From the NCBI GenBank assembly GCA_965226925.1, contig CBDDEN010000007.1, positions 124,001 to 188,000 of the forward strand: a stretch of DNA of 64,000 nucleotides, given 5' to 3'. The position numbers and the translations under genes were made by a program. Below are positions 19,566 to 27,951 of the stretch, piece by piece (the stretch's first letter is position 1; each line of letters opens with the position of its first letter). A model generated the notes under the pieces. The model did no database searches, was not told the DNA's origin, and was given only the letters and a program-made list of their open reading frames with translations. This DNA comes from CBDDCX01 sp965226925 (GTDB taxonomy: Bacteria; Gemmatimonadota; Gemmatimonadetes; Longimicrobiales; Gaopeijiaceae).

Positions 19566-20330
19566 AATGATATGCGTCGAGTCCACGCCGAACAACTGAT
19601 GTCGTCGCTAGAGCTGTCACTGCCCCCGGTGGCCATCGCGTTCTGTGACGTCGTGCCGGACGACGTGCCGATGTTTGAGGGGGTGGTTCCCGCAGGATGC
19701 GCGTTCTGGCCGCAGGCCACGGCGCGCACCTTCGCGACAGCAGCCCGTGACCACGCCCTGTGCGCGATTGGCATCCACACGCACAATCTCTCGGGCGCGG
19801 CGGCCTCGCAGCCGGATGAGTTGCAAGCCTCCCTCAAGGCCATGATGGGACTCGATTACGTACGCGAGGAAGAAATCGCCGCCATTCCGGTCATGCAGCA
19901 CAAGCTGGCCCATGCGCTCTACGGTCCGCTCGCGGACTTCCCGGTCCAGCCCGAGGTCGTCCTGGTGTTCGCCCACGCGCAACACGGGCTCATCCTGAGT
20001 GAGGCCGTCGCGCGCGTCGATGGCGGCACCCCGCCGGCGATGGGGCGACCGGCGTGTGCCATCGTCCCTCACGTGCTCAATCAGCGGCGCGCGGCCATGA
20101 GCCTAGGGTGCTGCGGCGCGCGTGCCTACCTCGATGCGTTGACGGACGATGTAGCGCTATGGGCTCTGCCGGCACATTGCCTCGACCAGTACTGTGAGCA
20201 GATTGCCGCATTCGCTGATGCGAACAGGACGCTCACGGTGTTTCATCAGCGTCGGCGGCAGGATGTCGAGTCTGGCCAGAGACCGACGGTCCAACAGTCG
20301 CTCGAGCGGCTGTCGGAGCCAGCGCCGTAA
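19563..20330 (+). CDS. DUF169 (COG2043) family protein
   Basis: The protein has about 255 residues and matches the DUF169 family, of unknown biochemical role. Recognisable blocks are LPPVAIAFCDVVPDDVPMF, GCAFWPQA, a central VVLVFAHAQHGLILSEA, the Cys pair in SLGCCGARAYLD, and the C-terminal ALPAHCLDQYCEQIAAFADA. Conserved cysteines suggest a bound metal or cluster, but this is inference. I chose the second ATG (19563); the first (19548) is in frame and has an identical ribosome site. No operon partner is present: both sides are mobile-element debris, so it may itself have been acquired. Confidence 0.8.
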   Translation: MNDMRRVHAEQLMSSLELSLPPVAIAFCDVVPDDVPMFEGVVPAGCAFWPQATARTFATAARDHALCAIGIHTHNLSGAAASQPDELQASLKAMMGLDYVREEEIAAIPVMQHKLAHALYGPLADFPVQPEVVLVFAHAQHGLILSEAVARVDGGTPPAMGRPACAIVPHVLNQRRAAMSLGCCGARAYLDALTDDVALWALPAHCLDQYCEQIAAFADANRTLTVFHQRRRQDVESGQRPTVQQSLERLSEPAP

Positions 20331-20589
20331 CTGCCGTCCGCTCACCAGGACGCCGCCACGCTGGCCCCGATGCACGCCGAGCCCGCCGCGGTGTGCAAGA
20401 CGACCTCCGCGCCGAGGGGGCGGTACACGCCGAGCGTGTCGCCAGCAAACGACGACGAGACCGTGACCGCCGTGGTCAGCACGCTCCTGACCCTGGCTCT
20501 ACTTCGTGATGTGGCCTGGCTTGCTGGGGGGCCGGGACGACTAGTGCGTTTTCACGGTGCTGTAGTGACTCGTAACCGCTATTGAAGCT

Positions 20590-20866
20590 CTGCACGTGAG
20601 CGTCTATGACCCCTCGACCGACGATCACCAGCCAATCGAATAGGCGGCGGATGGCGGCCAGATGCTGCTTGATCGTGGGGGCACGATACCCGCCTTGCAT
20701 TTCTTCGATGTAGGTGGCCACCGCGACCGGCGAAATCTGTGCGAGCTCGAGCCCGCGCGCGTCGCACCAAGCGAAGAATCGCGTCACAGCCGCGCCGTAC
20801 GCCGCGCGCGTATGGGGGTTGCGGATCTGGGCCGTGAAAAACTCAACCGTCCGCTCCGTGGCTTAC
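20590..20866 (-). pseudogene. Tyrosine recombinase N-terminal fragment
   Basis: The minus strand reads ATERTVEFFTAQIRNPHTRA, AYGAAVTRFFAWCDARGLEL, YIEEMQGGYRAPTIKQHLAA and IRRLFDWLV. This is the SAM-like core-binding domain of integron/phage-type tyrosine recombinases. It overlaps the 3' end of the RHH gene upstream, as in an operon, but homology stops after FDWLV and no catalytic domain follows. It belongs to the decayed parA-RHH-recombinase module. Confidence 0.8.
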
Positions 20867-21099
20867 CGCTGTCGTTCCTTAAGGATCCGTTCCAGCGCTT
20901 CCACGCCGAGCGCCTGAAGACTGGTGTCCTCGTCGAGGGAGAGCTGTCGCAGTTGCCGGTGTAGTTTTGGCTGGAGTCGGAGCAACACTCCTTTCATCGC
21001 TCCAGTGTTAGCGGACGGTGCCATCTTCTCGCGCGGGCGCTTGTCAGCGCGCGCCGCGCCATGCACTGCGTCGGCAAGACTGGATTTACGCTTCACCAT
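20863..21099 (-). CDS. Ribbon-helix-helix protein, plasmid-partition partner of ParA
   Basis: This 78-residue protein starts at MVKRKSSLADAVHG. It has a basic N-terminus, then GVLLRLQPKLHRQLRQLSLD and EDTSLQALGVEALERILKER, which fit the RHH (MetJ/Arc-like) DNA-binding fold of small ParB-like or antitoxin-like proteins encoded after parA. Its start overlaps the 3' end of the parA remnant by about 14 nt, indicating translational coupling. With parA truncated it is probably non-functional as a partition protein, though the frame itself is intact. Confidence 0.7.
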   Translation of the reverse strand: MVKRKSSLADAVHGAARADKRPREKMAPSANTGAMKGVLLRLQPKLHRQLRQLSLDEDTSLQALGVEALERILKERQR

Positions 21100-21313
21100 T
21101 GGTCTCGCTCCGTGTCCATTGAAAGAGTTCATTGATCTCGGCGGCGGCCTTCCCGCTTGGCGCAGACTCAGACGCGGCCAATCCGGCTGTGAAGGCATGG
21201 ACGTGCTCGATTCTCTGATGCACGATGACGGGGCAGGCCTTCACACCGTAACCAGCGATGGCTGTCAGGGCTTGGTCCGTGAGCTGGTTGGCGACTGGCG
21301 CCGCGTTGATGAC
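21086..21313 (-). pseudogene. ParA-family ATPase, C-terminal fragment
   Basis: The fragment reads VVINAAPVANQLTDQALTAI, ACPVIVHQRIEHVHAFTAGL and GKAAAEINELFQW. This is the last third of a ParA/MinD-type partition ATPase, beginning just before the conserved asparagine of the nucleotide pocket. The Walker A and B motifs are missing because an IS3-group fragment replaces the 5' part. The original order was parA, RHH, tyrosine recombinase, typical of an integrating plasmid-like element. Confidence 0.75.
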
Positions 21314-21453
21314 CACAGCGCCTGCGGCGGCTTTCCCCCGGCCCCTGAGGCGATTAAGCCATCGCCCTGGTTCCTGAGGATGCCCGTCCTTCACGGCCCT
21401 CCACAGGTGCTGGGACTAACATAGGATGTGGTACCGCTCTTGGGGGCAGGTCA
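21313..21453 (+). mobile_element. IS3-group 3' fragment (transposase tail + right end)
   Basis: It encodes the tail SACGGFPPAPEAIKPSPWFL then RMPVL, followed by the conserved right terminus ending GGGGGCAGGTCA. It is a near-duplicate of the inverted fragment at 28046-28185. It interrupts parA on one side and abuts an IS256-type fragment on the other. Confidence 0.75.
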
Positions 21454-21825
21454 GCGAAGCGGGACCTGAAAGCGATGCGGGCTGAGCTGGACGAGCTCAA
21501 CCAGTCGGCGGTTGCGAGCCTGGACGAAGGGTTCGAGGAGACGTTGACCCTGCATCGACTCGGCGTGTTCCCGCTGGTTGGCCGTTCGCTGAAGACGACC
21601 AACGTTCTCGAATCCGTGAACGCTCAAGCCGAACAGCGCTGTGGGAGAGTCGACCGATGGAGAAACTCGAACCATAAGCAGCGCTGGCTCGCCGCCGCGC
21701 TCATCGACATCGAGCCTCGGCTCAGGAGGCTACTCGGCTATCGCCACCTCCCGTCGCTCCGTGCCGCGATTCAGAAGGAACTCGGGATCATCCATCCCGA
21801 TAGCCAGACTCATGCCGCAGCCTGA
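21454..21825 (+). pseudogene. IS256-family (mutator-type) transposase, C-terminal fragment
   Basis: The reading SLDEGFEETLTLHRLGVF, SLKTTNVLESVNAQAEQRCG and RVDRWRNSNHKQRWLAAALI matches the C-terminal region of IS256-like transposases, including the N-x-[IL]-E-[SA] glutamate block. The N-terminal two catalytic aspartates are missing. The 5' end is fused to the IS3 right end. Confidence 0.75.
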
Positions 21826-21944
21826 GCGTCCGGAGGTCACTCGAGTTTCAACTAGCTTTGGGATTGACTCATCAGAGTCGATACGGGAAGGTTAAAGGAA
21901 CTGTCAGGCGTCATTGCTCAAGCTCACCTCCACCGATTTGACGC

Positions 21945-22088
21945 TCAAGATCCCATCGAGTTCGGATCTCGCGGGGGTTTGAGATCCTCAGCAAGATAGA
22001 CGGTCGCCATGCCACCTTCGCCAATCTGGCGTTCAAGGCGGTAGCGGCCTTCCAGAGCTGAATCCAGCCGGGCAATCGGATCGGACAT
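21945..22088 (-). pseudogene. Ser/Thr protein kinase N-terminal remnant 1
   Basis: The minus strand from 22088 reads MSDPIARLDSALEGRYRLER and QIGEGGMATVYLAEDLK, the start of a PknB-type kinase up to the glycine-rich loop. It then runs into unrelated residues and a stop. This leader is, to my knowledge, typical of the expanded kinase families of Gemmatimonadota. Confidence 0.8.
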
Positions 22089-22136
22089 CAAGAAGACCTC
22101 GGGTCGAAGGGGTACCGCGAGGGATCATCCGATGGA

Positions 22137-22268
22137 CTACATCATTCTGTGCGGAAGGGAGTTATCGCAAGCCGCTCCGTCTCTGGCCATCCCGCCCTCG
22201 CCAAGCTCACGCTCGACGCGGTAGCGGCCTTCGAGGGCAGCGTTCAGGCGGGTGATGGGGTCGGTCAT
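22137..22268 (-). pseudogene. Ser/Thr protein kinase N-terminal remnant 2
   Basis: A second, non-identical kinase start, MTDPITRLNAALEGRYRVER and ELGEGGMA, lies 49 bp upstream of the first in the same orientation. It is cut even earlier, before the conserved V-Y of the glycine loop. Two tandem kinase genes were probably eroded, leaving both 5' ends. Confidence 0.8.
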
Positions 22269-22300
22269 GGCAGATTTCTAAAGTCGTTCCCGTCCACAAA

Positions 22301-22320
22301 GTGGGGCTCGAACTCCCCAC
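22301..22320. terminator. Hairpin downstream of the flotillin gene
   Basis: GTGGGG (22301-22306) pairs with CCCCAC (22315-22320) around an 8-nt loop, 44 bp beyond the flotillin stop codon. It may end the nfeD-flotillin transcript. It lacks a U-run, so the assignment is weak. Confidence 0.3.
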
Positions 22321-22363
22321 GCCCGGACAAGCTGTAAGCACGAACTTCGACGCGGTCTTCTGC

Positions 22364-23941
22364 TTACGGTTCGTCGGCTTTCACCAACTCCTCTACCTCA
22401 ACAACCTTCGTCTCCGTGGGTTCCGACCGGGCCGAATTGCGGATGACTTTGCCCAACACTGCCGGCAACTCAATGCCCGCCTGCTCGGCCAGCTCGTGGA
22501 TCGCCGGGAGCGACCCGATCAAGCTCGACAGAAAATCGGCCGTCCCACCGCCGTGCTTCGATCCACGACCACCGTTCCCCGAATCCCACACAGTGATCTT
22601 GTCGATCTTGAGGTTCTGAATCGCCTTCACCTGCTCGGCGACCAAGGTAGGAAGCTGCTCGATCATGAGCAGAGTCGGAGCGATCTGCGGATTCCCGGCG
22701 CAGGCCTCGACCAGTCTCTGGTACCCCGCGGCCTTGGCCTCCAACACCTTTTGCGTACCCTCCGCCTCGGCCACGAATTTAGCCAGCATCGCGTCGGCCT
22801 CACCGCGCGCCTCGCGCCGCAGTTGCTCCGCAGTCGCCTCGGCCTCGATCTCGACCCGCTTTTTCTCGATCTCCTGAGGTGCCAGTTCGTCTTTGCCCAA
22901 GCGGGCGATCTCCTGCTCGCGCTGAGCCCCGAAGATCGCCTCGTCCGCCTGTGCGGCCGCGATCTCAGCCCTGCGCTTCGCCTCGGCCCGCACCTCTGCG
23001 AGCTGGGCGTTTGAGTTCGCGATCTCTCCCTGTGACGAGTTCTCGCCCTGAACCGCCGTCGACTCCGCCGCGGCAACCTGCACCCGCTGCTCCTGCTCCG
23101 CGTTCTTCTTAGCGGCGATGGTCTCGGCTTCCCGCTCGGCGGTTGCGATCTCGTAGTCGCGCTTCGACTTCACCTCGCCCTCAATCGCGGTCGCCTCCAG
23201 CGCAGCCACGCGCACCCGCTGATCGCGCTGGGCATCCTTCTGCCCGGTAGCGCCGTCGCGATCCTGCTGGGCGACCTCCACCTTGGCGCGATTGATCGCC
23301 TCCGCCGCCGCACGTTTCCCGATGGCTTCGATGTAGCCACTCTCGTCGGTGATGTCACGGACGTTCACGTTGATCAGCGCGAGCCCCACCTTGTTGATCT
23401 CCTCGGCTACGTTCGTGTTGATGAGATTCATGAACTTCTCGCGGTCCTTGTTAATCTCTTCGATCGACAGGGTCGCAATGACCAGCCGCAACTGACCCAG
23501 AATGATGTCCTGGGCTTGCTCGCGAATCTGGTTCTCATCCAGGTGCAGTAGTCTTTCCGCTGCTGAGTTCATGAGCACCGGGTCGGTGGAAATGCCCACC
23601 GTGAACGTCGAGGGAACGTTCACCCGGATGTTGTTGAGCGACAGCGCTCCTTCCAGGGGGATATCGATGACCAGCGGCTCGAGAGGCAAGAACGCGTAGT
23701 CCTGCAACAGCGGGATTATGAACTTGCCGCCGCCGTGGAGGCACTGTGCCGCCTGTGCGCCCGCGACCCTCCCATAGATGACCAGGATCCTGTTGGAAGG
23801 ACAGCGTTTGTATTGCTTCACCAAGAACGAGATGCCGAAGAAGAGGATAAGCAGACCCCCACCTATCAAGCCGAGCCACACCCTCGGATCGCCCTCGAAC
23901 GCGCCCACTTGGAGGAGTGCCACCGTGGCGAACAGGAACAT
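22364..23941 (-). CDS. Flotillin-family membrane scaffold protein (SPFH/PHB domain)
   Basis: The protein has 525 residues. An N-terminal hydrophobic hairpin (VWLGLIGGGLLILFFGISFL) anchors it in the inner membrane. It is followed by the SPFH/band-7 domain (KRCPSNRILVIYGRVAG ... PLVIDIPLEGALSLNNIRVN ... IEEINKDREKFMNLINTNVA) and a long Glu/Ala-rich coiled coil typical of flotillins (about residues 200-430). The C-terminus is unstructured and acidic. Flotillins form microdomain scaffolds that affect membrane fluidity and protein complexes. The NfeD-like gene lies 21 bp upstream in the same direction, the classic two-gene arrangement. The length and all regions are intact, in contrast to the decayed DNA around it. 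Confidence 0.9.
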   Translation of the reverse strand: MFLFATVALLQVGAFEGDPRVWLGLIGGGLLILFFGISFLVKQYKRCPSNRILVIYGRVAGAQAAQCLHGGGKFIIPLLQDYAFLPLEPLVIDIPLEGALSLNNIRVNVPSTFTVGISTDPVLMNSAAERLLHLDENQIREQAQDIILGQLRLVIATLSIEEINKDREKFMNLINTNVAEEINKVGLALINVNVRDITDESGYIEAIGKRAAAEAINRAKVEVAQQDRDGATGQKDAQRDQRVRVAALEATAIEGEVKSKRDYEIATAEREAETIAAKKNAEQEQRVQVAAAESTAVQGENSSQGEIANSNAQLAEVRAEAKRRAEIAAAQADEAIFGAQREQEIARLGKDELAPQEIEKKRVEIEAEATAEQLRREARGEADAMLAKFVAEAEGTQKVLEAKAAGYQRLVEACAGNPQIAPTLLMIEQLPTLVAEQVKAIQNLKIDKITVWDSGNGGRGSKHGGGTADFLSSLIGSLPAIHELAEQAGIELPAVLGKVIRNSARSEPTETKVVEVEELVKADEP

Positions 23942-23962
23942 CGTGTTATCCCCCTCTGGAGT

Positions 23963-24568
23963 TCATGCCTTCGTTACTGTTACTGAGTTGTCCTCATTTA
24001 TGCTCACGACGCGGACCTTCTCGCTCCGGGGCAGTGCCTCGCCCTCCGTGATCGCTTTGTAGAACCGTTGGCGGTCGTCGATCAGGACACGCACGCGCCC
24101 CTTCCCGAGACCCTTGGCGGGGATCTTCGCGTACACCGTGCCCTCCGCCTCCAGGGTCTGGTATATGGGCACGTTGCCGCTGCTCTGGAGGCCATACATG
24201 GCCGTGAGCAATTTCGCGAGGAACCAAACCATGCCCGTTCCACACGCCACCGCGAAGACGACGCTGATCGTGCCCCCCCAGCCTCCGCCGCGGAACGCAC
24301 CCAGCCCTCCCCAGCCAAAGCCCATCAGAAAAGCAGCGATCGCCTGGACGGACAGGACCTTGAAGGCGTACGAGGACTCGCCGGTATCTACGTCGATATC
24401 GGCTCCCGCATCGATATCTACATCGACATCGAAGTCCACATCGACGTCCACGCCCGTATCGGCACCCCCGACGAGCATGAGGAGCGTACGCAAGGAGAAG
24501 AACACGGTGCCGGCAATCGCTGGCACGGTGAACCAGATGGCGACGGGACCGAAGAACAGCTCCTGCAT
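23963..24568 (-). CDS. NfeD-like membrane protein, flotillin partner
   Basis: The protein has 201 residues. Transmembrane segments are AIWFTVPAIAGTVFFSLRTL near the N-terminus, and VLSVQAIAAFLMGFGWGGLG and ISVVFAVACGTGMVWFLAKL in the middle. The C-terminal soluble domain (EAEGTVYAKIPAKGLGKGRV ... VRVVSINEDNSVTVTK) is an NfeD/OB-fold. Between the first and second membrane segments lies an unusual acidic Val-Asp repeat, about 25 residues of alternating D. It is the first gene of the flotillin operon, and the pair probably acts together in membrane organisation. Confidence 0.85.
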   Translation of the reverse strand: MQELFFGPVAIWFTVPAIAGTVFFSLRTLLMLVGGADTGVDVDVDFDVDVDIDAGADIDVDTGESSYAFKVLSVQAIAAFLMGFGWGGLGAFRGGGWGGTISVVFAVACGTGMVWFLAKLLTAMYGLQSSGNVPIYQTLEAEGTVYAKIPAKGLGKGRVRVLIDDRQRFYKAITEGEALPRSEKVRVVSINEDNSVTVTKA

Positions 24569-24847
24569 ACGGCTTCCATCTCGGGGGGTGGCGGTTACTG
24601 GAGGATACGCGGAGGCCGTGATCCGCCTTCAGAGCATCACATTAGTCGTCCCCCGAGGGAGCCGCAACCAACGCTGGGCTGCCTTGCCGCCTCTCTCAGT
24701 TCACGCGGGATCCCAACGGGGCTTCAAGGCCGAACGCAGTGTGATGCGGCGAGCCTGTCCGAGGGGACTGTGATCTGACCCCCTAAAACGAGACCAAGTC
24801 CAGTTTTAGAATTCTGGACGGGTCGAGACAAGGAAAAGGAGGTCAGG

Positions 24848-25129
24848 ATGGCAGCGCCAAAGAACCTGAGCGCGGGACAAATCATCAACCAACTGTGCAG
24901 GGCGGAAGTGGCCCTGGCGAACGGGAAGAGGGTCAAGCAAGTGTGCCGGGAGCTGGGGGTGAGCGAGCAAACGTACTACCGGTGGCGCAAAGAGTACGGG
25001 GGAATGAAGGTGAGCCAGGCGAAGCGGCTCAAGGCGCTCGAGAAGCAAAACCAGCGACTGAAGCAGGCGGTGGCGGATCTGACGGTGGACAACATGATTT
25101 TGAAGGAGGCGTCCAAGGGAAACTTCTGA
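24848..25129 (+). CDS. IS3-group transposase OrfA
   Basis: This 93-residue helix-turn-helix protein reads MAAPKNLSAGQIINQLCRAE then GVSEQTYYRWRKEYGGMKV, with a coiled coil (LKALEKQNQRLKQAVADL) and ends ASKGNF. The start has an AGGAGG ribosome site 6 nt upstream. The canonical -1 slippery heptamer G GGA AAC is at 25117-25123, just before the stop, so OrfAB is made by frameshifting. Confidence 0.9.
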   Translation: MAAPKNLSAGQIINQLCRAEVALANGKRVKQVCRELGVSEQTYYRWRKEYGGMKVSQAKRLKALEKQNQRLKQAVADLTVDNMILKEASKGNF

Positions 25130-26013
25130 GCCCCGAGCGGCGCAGGCGGTGCGTGGTGCACGTGCGGCAGCGGCTTGGGGTGAGCGAAAGGAAAGCGTGC
25201 CGGGTGCTGGGACAGGCGCGCTCGACGCAGCGTCGGATCCCGAAGTGCAGGGAGGACGAAGAGGCCTTGAGGCAGGACGTGGTGAAGGTGGCTCGCAGGT
25301 TCGGACGCTACGGGTACCGGATGGTGACGGGGATGCTGAGGACCGAGGGCTGGGCAGTGAACCACAAGCGGGTGGAGCGGATCTGGAGACAGGAGGGGCT
25401 TAAGGTGCCGAGCAAGCAGCCGAAACGGGGCCGCCTGTGGTTTACGGACGGCTCCTGTATCCGACTGCGGCCCTTGTGCCAACATCACGTATGGGCGTAT
25501 GACTTCGTGTCCGACCGGACCCACGACGGACGGCCACTGAAGATGCTGACGGTCCTGGACGAGTACCGCCGCGAGTGCGAGTGCCTGGCGATCGTGGTGG
25601 CCCGTAGGCTTCAGTCGGACGATGTCCTGCAGACGCTGAGCGAGTTGTTCGTTGAGCATGGCCCACCGGCGAACCTGCGCTCCGACAACGGTCCGGAGTT
25701 CACGGCCCGAGTGGTTCGGCAGTGGCTTGGAGGGTTGGGTGTGAAGACGCTGTTCATCGCACCCGGCAGCCCCTGGGAGAACGGCTACAATGAGAGCTTC
25801 AACGGCACGTTCGGGCAGGAGCTGTTGAGGCGCGAGATCTTCTATTCGCTGCAGGAGGCGAAGGTGCTGATCGAGCAGTGGCGCCGTGAATACAACACCG
25901 TCCGACCCCACAGCTCTCTGGGCTATCTACCCCCCGCTCCTGAAGCCATTCGGCCCGACCCGAAGCTGCTCAACCTTACCCTTGCTACTCGGACCTCACC
26001 CCAGGCAAAATGA
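25117..26013 (+). CDS. IS3-group transposase OrfB, catalytic part
   Basis: After -1 frameshifting the reading continues KLLSPERRRRCVVHVRQRLG. The DDE triad is in VWAYDFVSDRTHDG, LRSDNGPEF and WENGYNESFNG. The conserved RPHSSLGYLPPAPEA tail is present. The gene is full length and looks intact. The downstream end of the element is split by IS5, which lies beyond the stop codon. Confidence 0.9.
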   Translation, partial: GKLLSPERRRRCVVHVRQRLGVSERKACRVLGQARSTQRRIPKCREDEEALRQDVVKVARRFGRYGYRMVTGMLRTEGWAVNHKRVERIWRQEGLKVPSKQPKRGRLWFTDGSCIRLRPLCQHHVWAYDFVSDRTHDGRPLKMLTVLDEYRRECECLAIVVARRLQSDDVLQTLSELFVEHGPPANLRSDNGPEFTARVVRQWLGGLGVKTLFIAPGSPWENGYNESFNGTFGQELLRREIFYSLQEAKVLIEQWRREYNTVRPHSSLGYLPPAPEAIRPDPKLLNLTLATRTSPQAK

Positions 26014-26035
26014 GGCGGTTGGACTAACACTCTAG

Positions 26036-27234
26036 GGAGGGTCTGAACAACCCCCATCTTGGGAGGAACGCGATCGGTTGCGGTTCGAAGATCCGGTTCG
26101 AAGACCTATCGGAGCGATGAAGTGCTGGCTGGCGCGCCGGAGAAACGGTCCGAACCGTCAGGAAGTCGCTTCGATGTGTCCGGCTCCCGCCCTCGGGCGG
26201 TCCATGGGCCGCGCGTTATCCGGTCGCGTAGCGGCCAGCGATGAGCAGATTCGAGAACCCGAGCAGCAACGCGATGCGCTGCGTGTTCTTCGCCAGTCCC
26301 CGGTAGCGCACCTTACCGTACCCGAAGCGCCGCTTCACATACAAGAACGGATGCTCCACCTTCGCCCGCACCGATGCCTTGCGCTTCTCGGCCGCCGCCT
26401 CGGCGCCGTCCCGATCGAGCAGGCGACGCTTGCCCGGCTTCATCGCCACCTGCCAGGCGACGTCGCAACCCCTGTTCTCCGGGCGCTTGTCCACACCCTG
26501 GTAGCCCGCGTCGCCCCATGCCTCCGTCTCGTCACCATGCAGCAGCACGCACGCCTGCGTCACGTCCGCCGCGTTGGCGGCCGTCGTCGCCAAGCTGTGC
26601 GCCAGACCCGATTCGGCGTCCACCCCGATATGCGCCTTCATCCCGAAGTACCACTGGTTTCCCTTCTTCGTCTGGTGCATCTCCGGATCCCGTTCTCCCC
26701 TGCGGTTCTTCGTCGACGACGGCGCGTCAATGATGCTCGCATCCACGATCGTCCCCGTCTTCAACCGATGCCCGAGAGACGCCAGATGCGTATTGATCTC
26801 CTCGAACAACCCCATCCCCAAGCCCTGCGTCTCCAGCAGGTGACGGAAGTTCAGGATCGTCGTCTCGTCCGGCAAAGAACCGCTCAGGCGCAGACCCGCA
26901 AAGCGGCGCACTGACTCCACCTCGTAGAGCAGATCCTCCATGCCCGGATCGCTCACGTTGTAGAACAGCTGCACACAATGAACCCGCAGCATCACCCCAA
27001 GCGGATAGGGGCGGCGGCCACGGCCAGCCTTCGGATAGAACGGCTCGATCCGATCCTCCAGCTGTTGCCAGGGAATCAGCCCCTCCATCTTCTCCAGGAA
27101 AATCTCCCGGCGCGTCCGCCGCTTCTTCGAATCGTACTCCAGCTCCGCGAAAGTCATCTGAAGCTCCATGGCCCGCTCACAACTCCCCGGTCGTTTCATA
27201 CCATGAAACTACACCCGTCTTGTTCAGAGTTTCC
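26036..27234 (-). mobile_element. IS5-family element nested in the IS3 right end
   Basis: It is 1,199 bp long. Terminal inverted repeats are GGAGGGTCTGAACAA on the left and, read inward from the right, GGAAACTCTGAACAA. A perfect 4-bp target duplication CTAG flanks it, matching the YTAR target preference of the IS5 group. Confidence 0.9.
26216..27199 (-). CDS. IS5-family transposase
   Basis: The protein has 327 residues with the DDE_Tnp_1 fold. It begins with a DUF772-type N-terminal domain (MEGLIPWQQLEDRIEPFYPK, RVHCVQLFYNVSDPGMEDLL). The catalytic region has GTIVDASIIDAPSSTKN, then YFGMKAHIGVDAESGLAHS (second Asp), GDAGYQG, and the C-terminal YGKVRYRGLAKNTQRI glutamine-rich end. Length and motifs are complete, so the element could be active. 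Confidence 0.9.
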   Translation of the reverse strand: MKRPGSCERAMELQMTFAELEYDSKKRRTRREIFLEKMEGLIPWQQLEDRIEPFYPKAGRGRRPYPLGVMLRVHCVQLFYNVSDPGMEDLLYEVESVRRFAGLRLSGSLPDETTILNFRHLLETQGLGMGLFEEINTHLASLGHRLKTGTIVDASIIDAPSSTKNRRGERDPEMHQTKKGNQWYFGMKAHIGVDAESGLAHSLATTAANAADVTQACVLLHGDETEAWGDAGYQGVDKRPENRGCDVAWQVAMKPGKRRLLDRDGAEAAAEKRKASVRAKVEHPFLYVKRRFGYGKVRYRGLAKNTQRIALLLGFSNLLIAGRYATG

Positions 27235-27264
27235 CTAGGTGGTGCCACTCTTGGGGGTAGGTCA

Positions 27265-27475
27265 CCACCTCGGTCCGGGTGCCGACCGGCACGGCTTCGA
27301 TGCGCGACCACTTGGACAGGGTCCGGGCCGCCGGCCGCCGTTGCGCCGCCTGAAGGCTACGGCCCAGAGGCACGTAGGTCCGGAAGGGCGTTTGGTGTAT
27401 ACCAGTGCCGACCAGGCCGGCCAAAATGGAAATCCCGGCTGGAACGTACTCACCGGAGGTTCGCACGTCGTGCAA
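27265..27475 (-). pseudogene. Possible 5' fragment of a secreted protein cut by the IS3 right end
   Basis: The minus-strand reading FRTYVPLGRSLQAAQRRPAA then SKWSRIEAVPVGTRTEVV looks like real coding sequence (the pattern W-x-R-x-E-x-x-P-x-G-T-x-x-x-V). It is cut where the IS3 element ends at 27264. I do not recognise the family with certainty. Confidence 0.3.
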
Positions 27476-27561
27476 GAGCCAGCACCATCCAGAACCCAGA
27501 TGTCAACGACACACGCTTGGCGGTTTCGGCGATTGCGAGCCCGTGTCTCGCTGGTGATCCC

Positions 27562-27951
27562 ATGGTGACATGGCGCGCCTGGGGGATCCCAGTGCGATGC
27601 GGGGCGGGCATGGTGGCCCTGCAAACCCTCCTCGCGCTCTACCGCTTTGGAGACAGCACGGCCCTGCTGCAGTTGGTGAATCCGCTGATGTGGATCGGGC
27701 TGGGTCTGTTCTTCGTCACGGGCTGGGTCATTGGCTGGGTGGTGGAACGCCTTCTCAGCGGCACGACCGGTCGGTTCCGCACGCTGCTGCTGGGCGCGAC
27801 GTTCCTGGCCACCCCCGTGGCGGTCGCCGGGAGCCTCGTGGGGGGGCTATTCGGCCCTCCGGGGGTCCTGCTCTATGGCCTGATCCCGTATCTCCTCCTG
27901 GTGGGGATTCCCAGACTGATTGGGGTCGTGTGGACCCGGCATGGCTCCTGA
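27562..27951 (+). CDS. Small integral membrane protein (129 aa)
   Basis: From ATG 27562 the protein shows four hydrophobic stretches: CGAGMVALQTLLALY, LMWIGLGLFFVTGWVIGWVV, LLLGATFLATPVAVAGSLVG and VLLYGLIPYLLLVGIPRLIG. It ends WTRHGS. Such a pattern is a four-helix inner-membrane protein. I do not recognise the family. It stands alone between the IS3/IS5 composite and an IS fragment. Confidence 0.6.
   Translation: MVTWRAWGIPVRCGAGMVALQTLLALYRFGDSTALLQLVNPLMWIGLGLFFVTGWVIGWVVERLLSGTTGRFRTLLLGATFLATPVAVAGSLVGGLFGPPGVLLYGLIPYLLLVGIPRLIGVVWTRHGS

Larger units (their letters stand above)
24771..27264 (+). mobile_element. IS3-group element interrupted by an IS5-family element
   Basis: The left end begins TGATCTGACCCCCTAAAACG at 24771. 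The right end (CTAGGTGGTGCCACTCTTGG ... TAGGTCA) stops at 27264. The IS5 element sits between CTAG duplications at 26032-26035 and 27235-27238. Removing the insert and one CTAG restores a right terminus like the stubs at 18.9, 21.4 and 28.05 kb. Confidence 0.85.

Noticed and set aside
22301..22330. tRNA-like T-arm (GTTCGAG context on the minus strand) near the flotillin gene
   Set aside because: No matching acceptor or anticodon stem is found within 90 bp; it is better read as a simple hairpin.
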